Assembly (NCBI GenBank): GCA_937906775.1 | Contig: CALCUD010000088.1 | Span: forward strand, 1-32,974 | Direction of reading: 5' to 3' | Source of the DNA: an uncultured Clostridia bacterium | Lineage (GTDB): Bacteria; Bacillota; Clostridia; Christensenellales; Aristaeellaceae | DNA length: 32,974 nucleotides | Shown here: positions 32,728 to 32,974 of the stretch, in pieces | Numbering within the stretch: the stretch's first letter is position 1 | Layout: the number at the start of each line of letters is the position of its first letter | Made by a program: the position numbers and the translations under genes | The notes under the pieces: model-generated | The model's input: the letters and a program-made list of their open reading frames with translations, nothing else | What the model was told of the DNA's origin: nothing | Databases searched by the model: none

Positions 32728-32974
32728 ATGGGGCGTGTTAAAACGGACGAACAACGTGACTTTGTGCGCTTTGTGATGGAGAATTGTGGCTGCCCTAGTG
32801 GAGGTACTGCTTCCTCGTATGAACATGCTTTGTTTGTGCTAAACCTCGCATTGCAAAAGGCTAAGCCCTCATACGCTCCTGAATTTAATGTTTGGAAGAT
32901 ATCTGATGTTGCAGAAATTAAGGCGTTATATGATCATGTCCTTAAGGAGCAGCGTAGCTTTATAAAAGAAGGTA
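32728..32974 (+). CDS. 3'-truncated ORF, possible N-terminus of an HNH/McrB-type restriction protein
   Basis: From the ATG at 32728 the frame stays open for 82 codons to the window end: MGRVKTDEQRDFVRFVMENC, then SSYEHALFVLNLALQKA, then FNVWKISDVAEIKALYDHVLKEQ. The pattern of a helical SSYxxAL segment followed by hydrophobic-x-ISDxxEIxxLYxxVLxEQ resembles the small N-terminal domain that precedes HNH nuclease or McrB-like ATPase domains in restriction systems. That is a pattern impression, and no catalytic motif is visible. Only 32 of 82 third positions are G or C, far lower than upstream. The ribosome site is weak (AAGG at 32715-32718). The frame is open upstream to 32644, with a GTG at 32653 as an alternative start, but the structured leader argues against it. 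Confidence 0.5.
   Translation, partial: MGRVKTDEQRDFVRFVMENCGCPSGGTASSYEHALFVLNLALQKAKPSYAPEFNVWKISDVAEIKALYDHVLKEQRSFIKEG

Noticed and set aside
31660..32826. 388-codon open frame on the minus strand crossing the tktC join and the leader
   Set aside because: It is antisense to a clear transketolase and then to non-coding and structured DNA. The translation has no recognisable motif, and its length is explained by G+C-rich antisense bias.
32495..32974. Retron-like arrangement (structured RNA followed by ORF)
   Set aside because: The 82 visible residues show no reverse-transcriptase features, and the leader lacks the expected msr/msd inverted-repeat layout.

Overview
The window reads as a densely packed, almost entirely plus-strand segment of a Firmicutes (Clostridia-like) chromosome. 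Support comes from AAGGAGG-type ribosome sites, short intergenic gaps, many ATGA overlaps, near-consensus sigma-A promoters, and gene sets typical of that group: a yerC-pcrA-ligA block, M50 peptidase-scpA-scpB, a radical SAM/DUF2344/RNase G trio, and miaB-ylbF-mutS-mutL-miaA-ynbB. The type III glutamine synthetase and the intracellular GH39 xylosidase suggest a gut or rumen fibre-associated lineage, but that is inference. G+C looks slightly above half.

Layout. 1-2620: amino-sugar block (glmM missing its 5' end, a left-handed beta-helix protein, nagB) closed by a terminator. 2781-5095: a metallo-beta-lactamase-fold hydrolase translationally coupled to a GH39 beta-xylosidase. 5101-7280: type III glutamine synthetase with its own promoter and terminator. 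7324-12005: TrpR/YerC-like regulator, PcrA helicase and NAD-dependent DNA ligase. 12021-14364: membrane M50 protease, condensin partners ScpA and ScpB, and a small heavy-metal-binding protein. 14395-18257: two extracytoplasmic proteins, a membrane-anchored clostripain-family protease and a secreted NAGPA-domain protein, followed by a terminator. 18359-30690: one long run from a strong promoter: radical SAM protein, DUF2344 protein, RNase E/G, MiaB, YlbF, MutS, MutL, MiaA and a YnbB-type PLP enzyme (RNA decay, tRNA modification and mismatch repair). 30696-32232: a split transketolase (N- and C-subunits) behind a consensus promoter.

The last ~740 bases do not belong to this pattern. The transketolase C-subunit loses homology at about residue 218 and continues in frame into an unrelated, GC3-rich C-terminus. 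A 342-base non-coding stretch follows, with an extended -10 promoter and a strongly structured, possibly switch-like leader. After it begins an AT3-rich open reading frame that runs off the window and faintly resembles the N-terminal domain of HNH/McrB-type restriction proteins. This is either a real insertion or recombination junction or a chimeric contig end. It is the only part where something undescribed could plausibly sit. The rest is well-known housekeeping with a few family-level oddities: RNase E/G without a zinc link, a changed metal-motif residue in MutL, a Cys-rich YlbF tail, and a Gln-rich repeat tail on the C11 protease.
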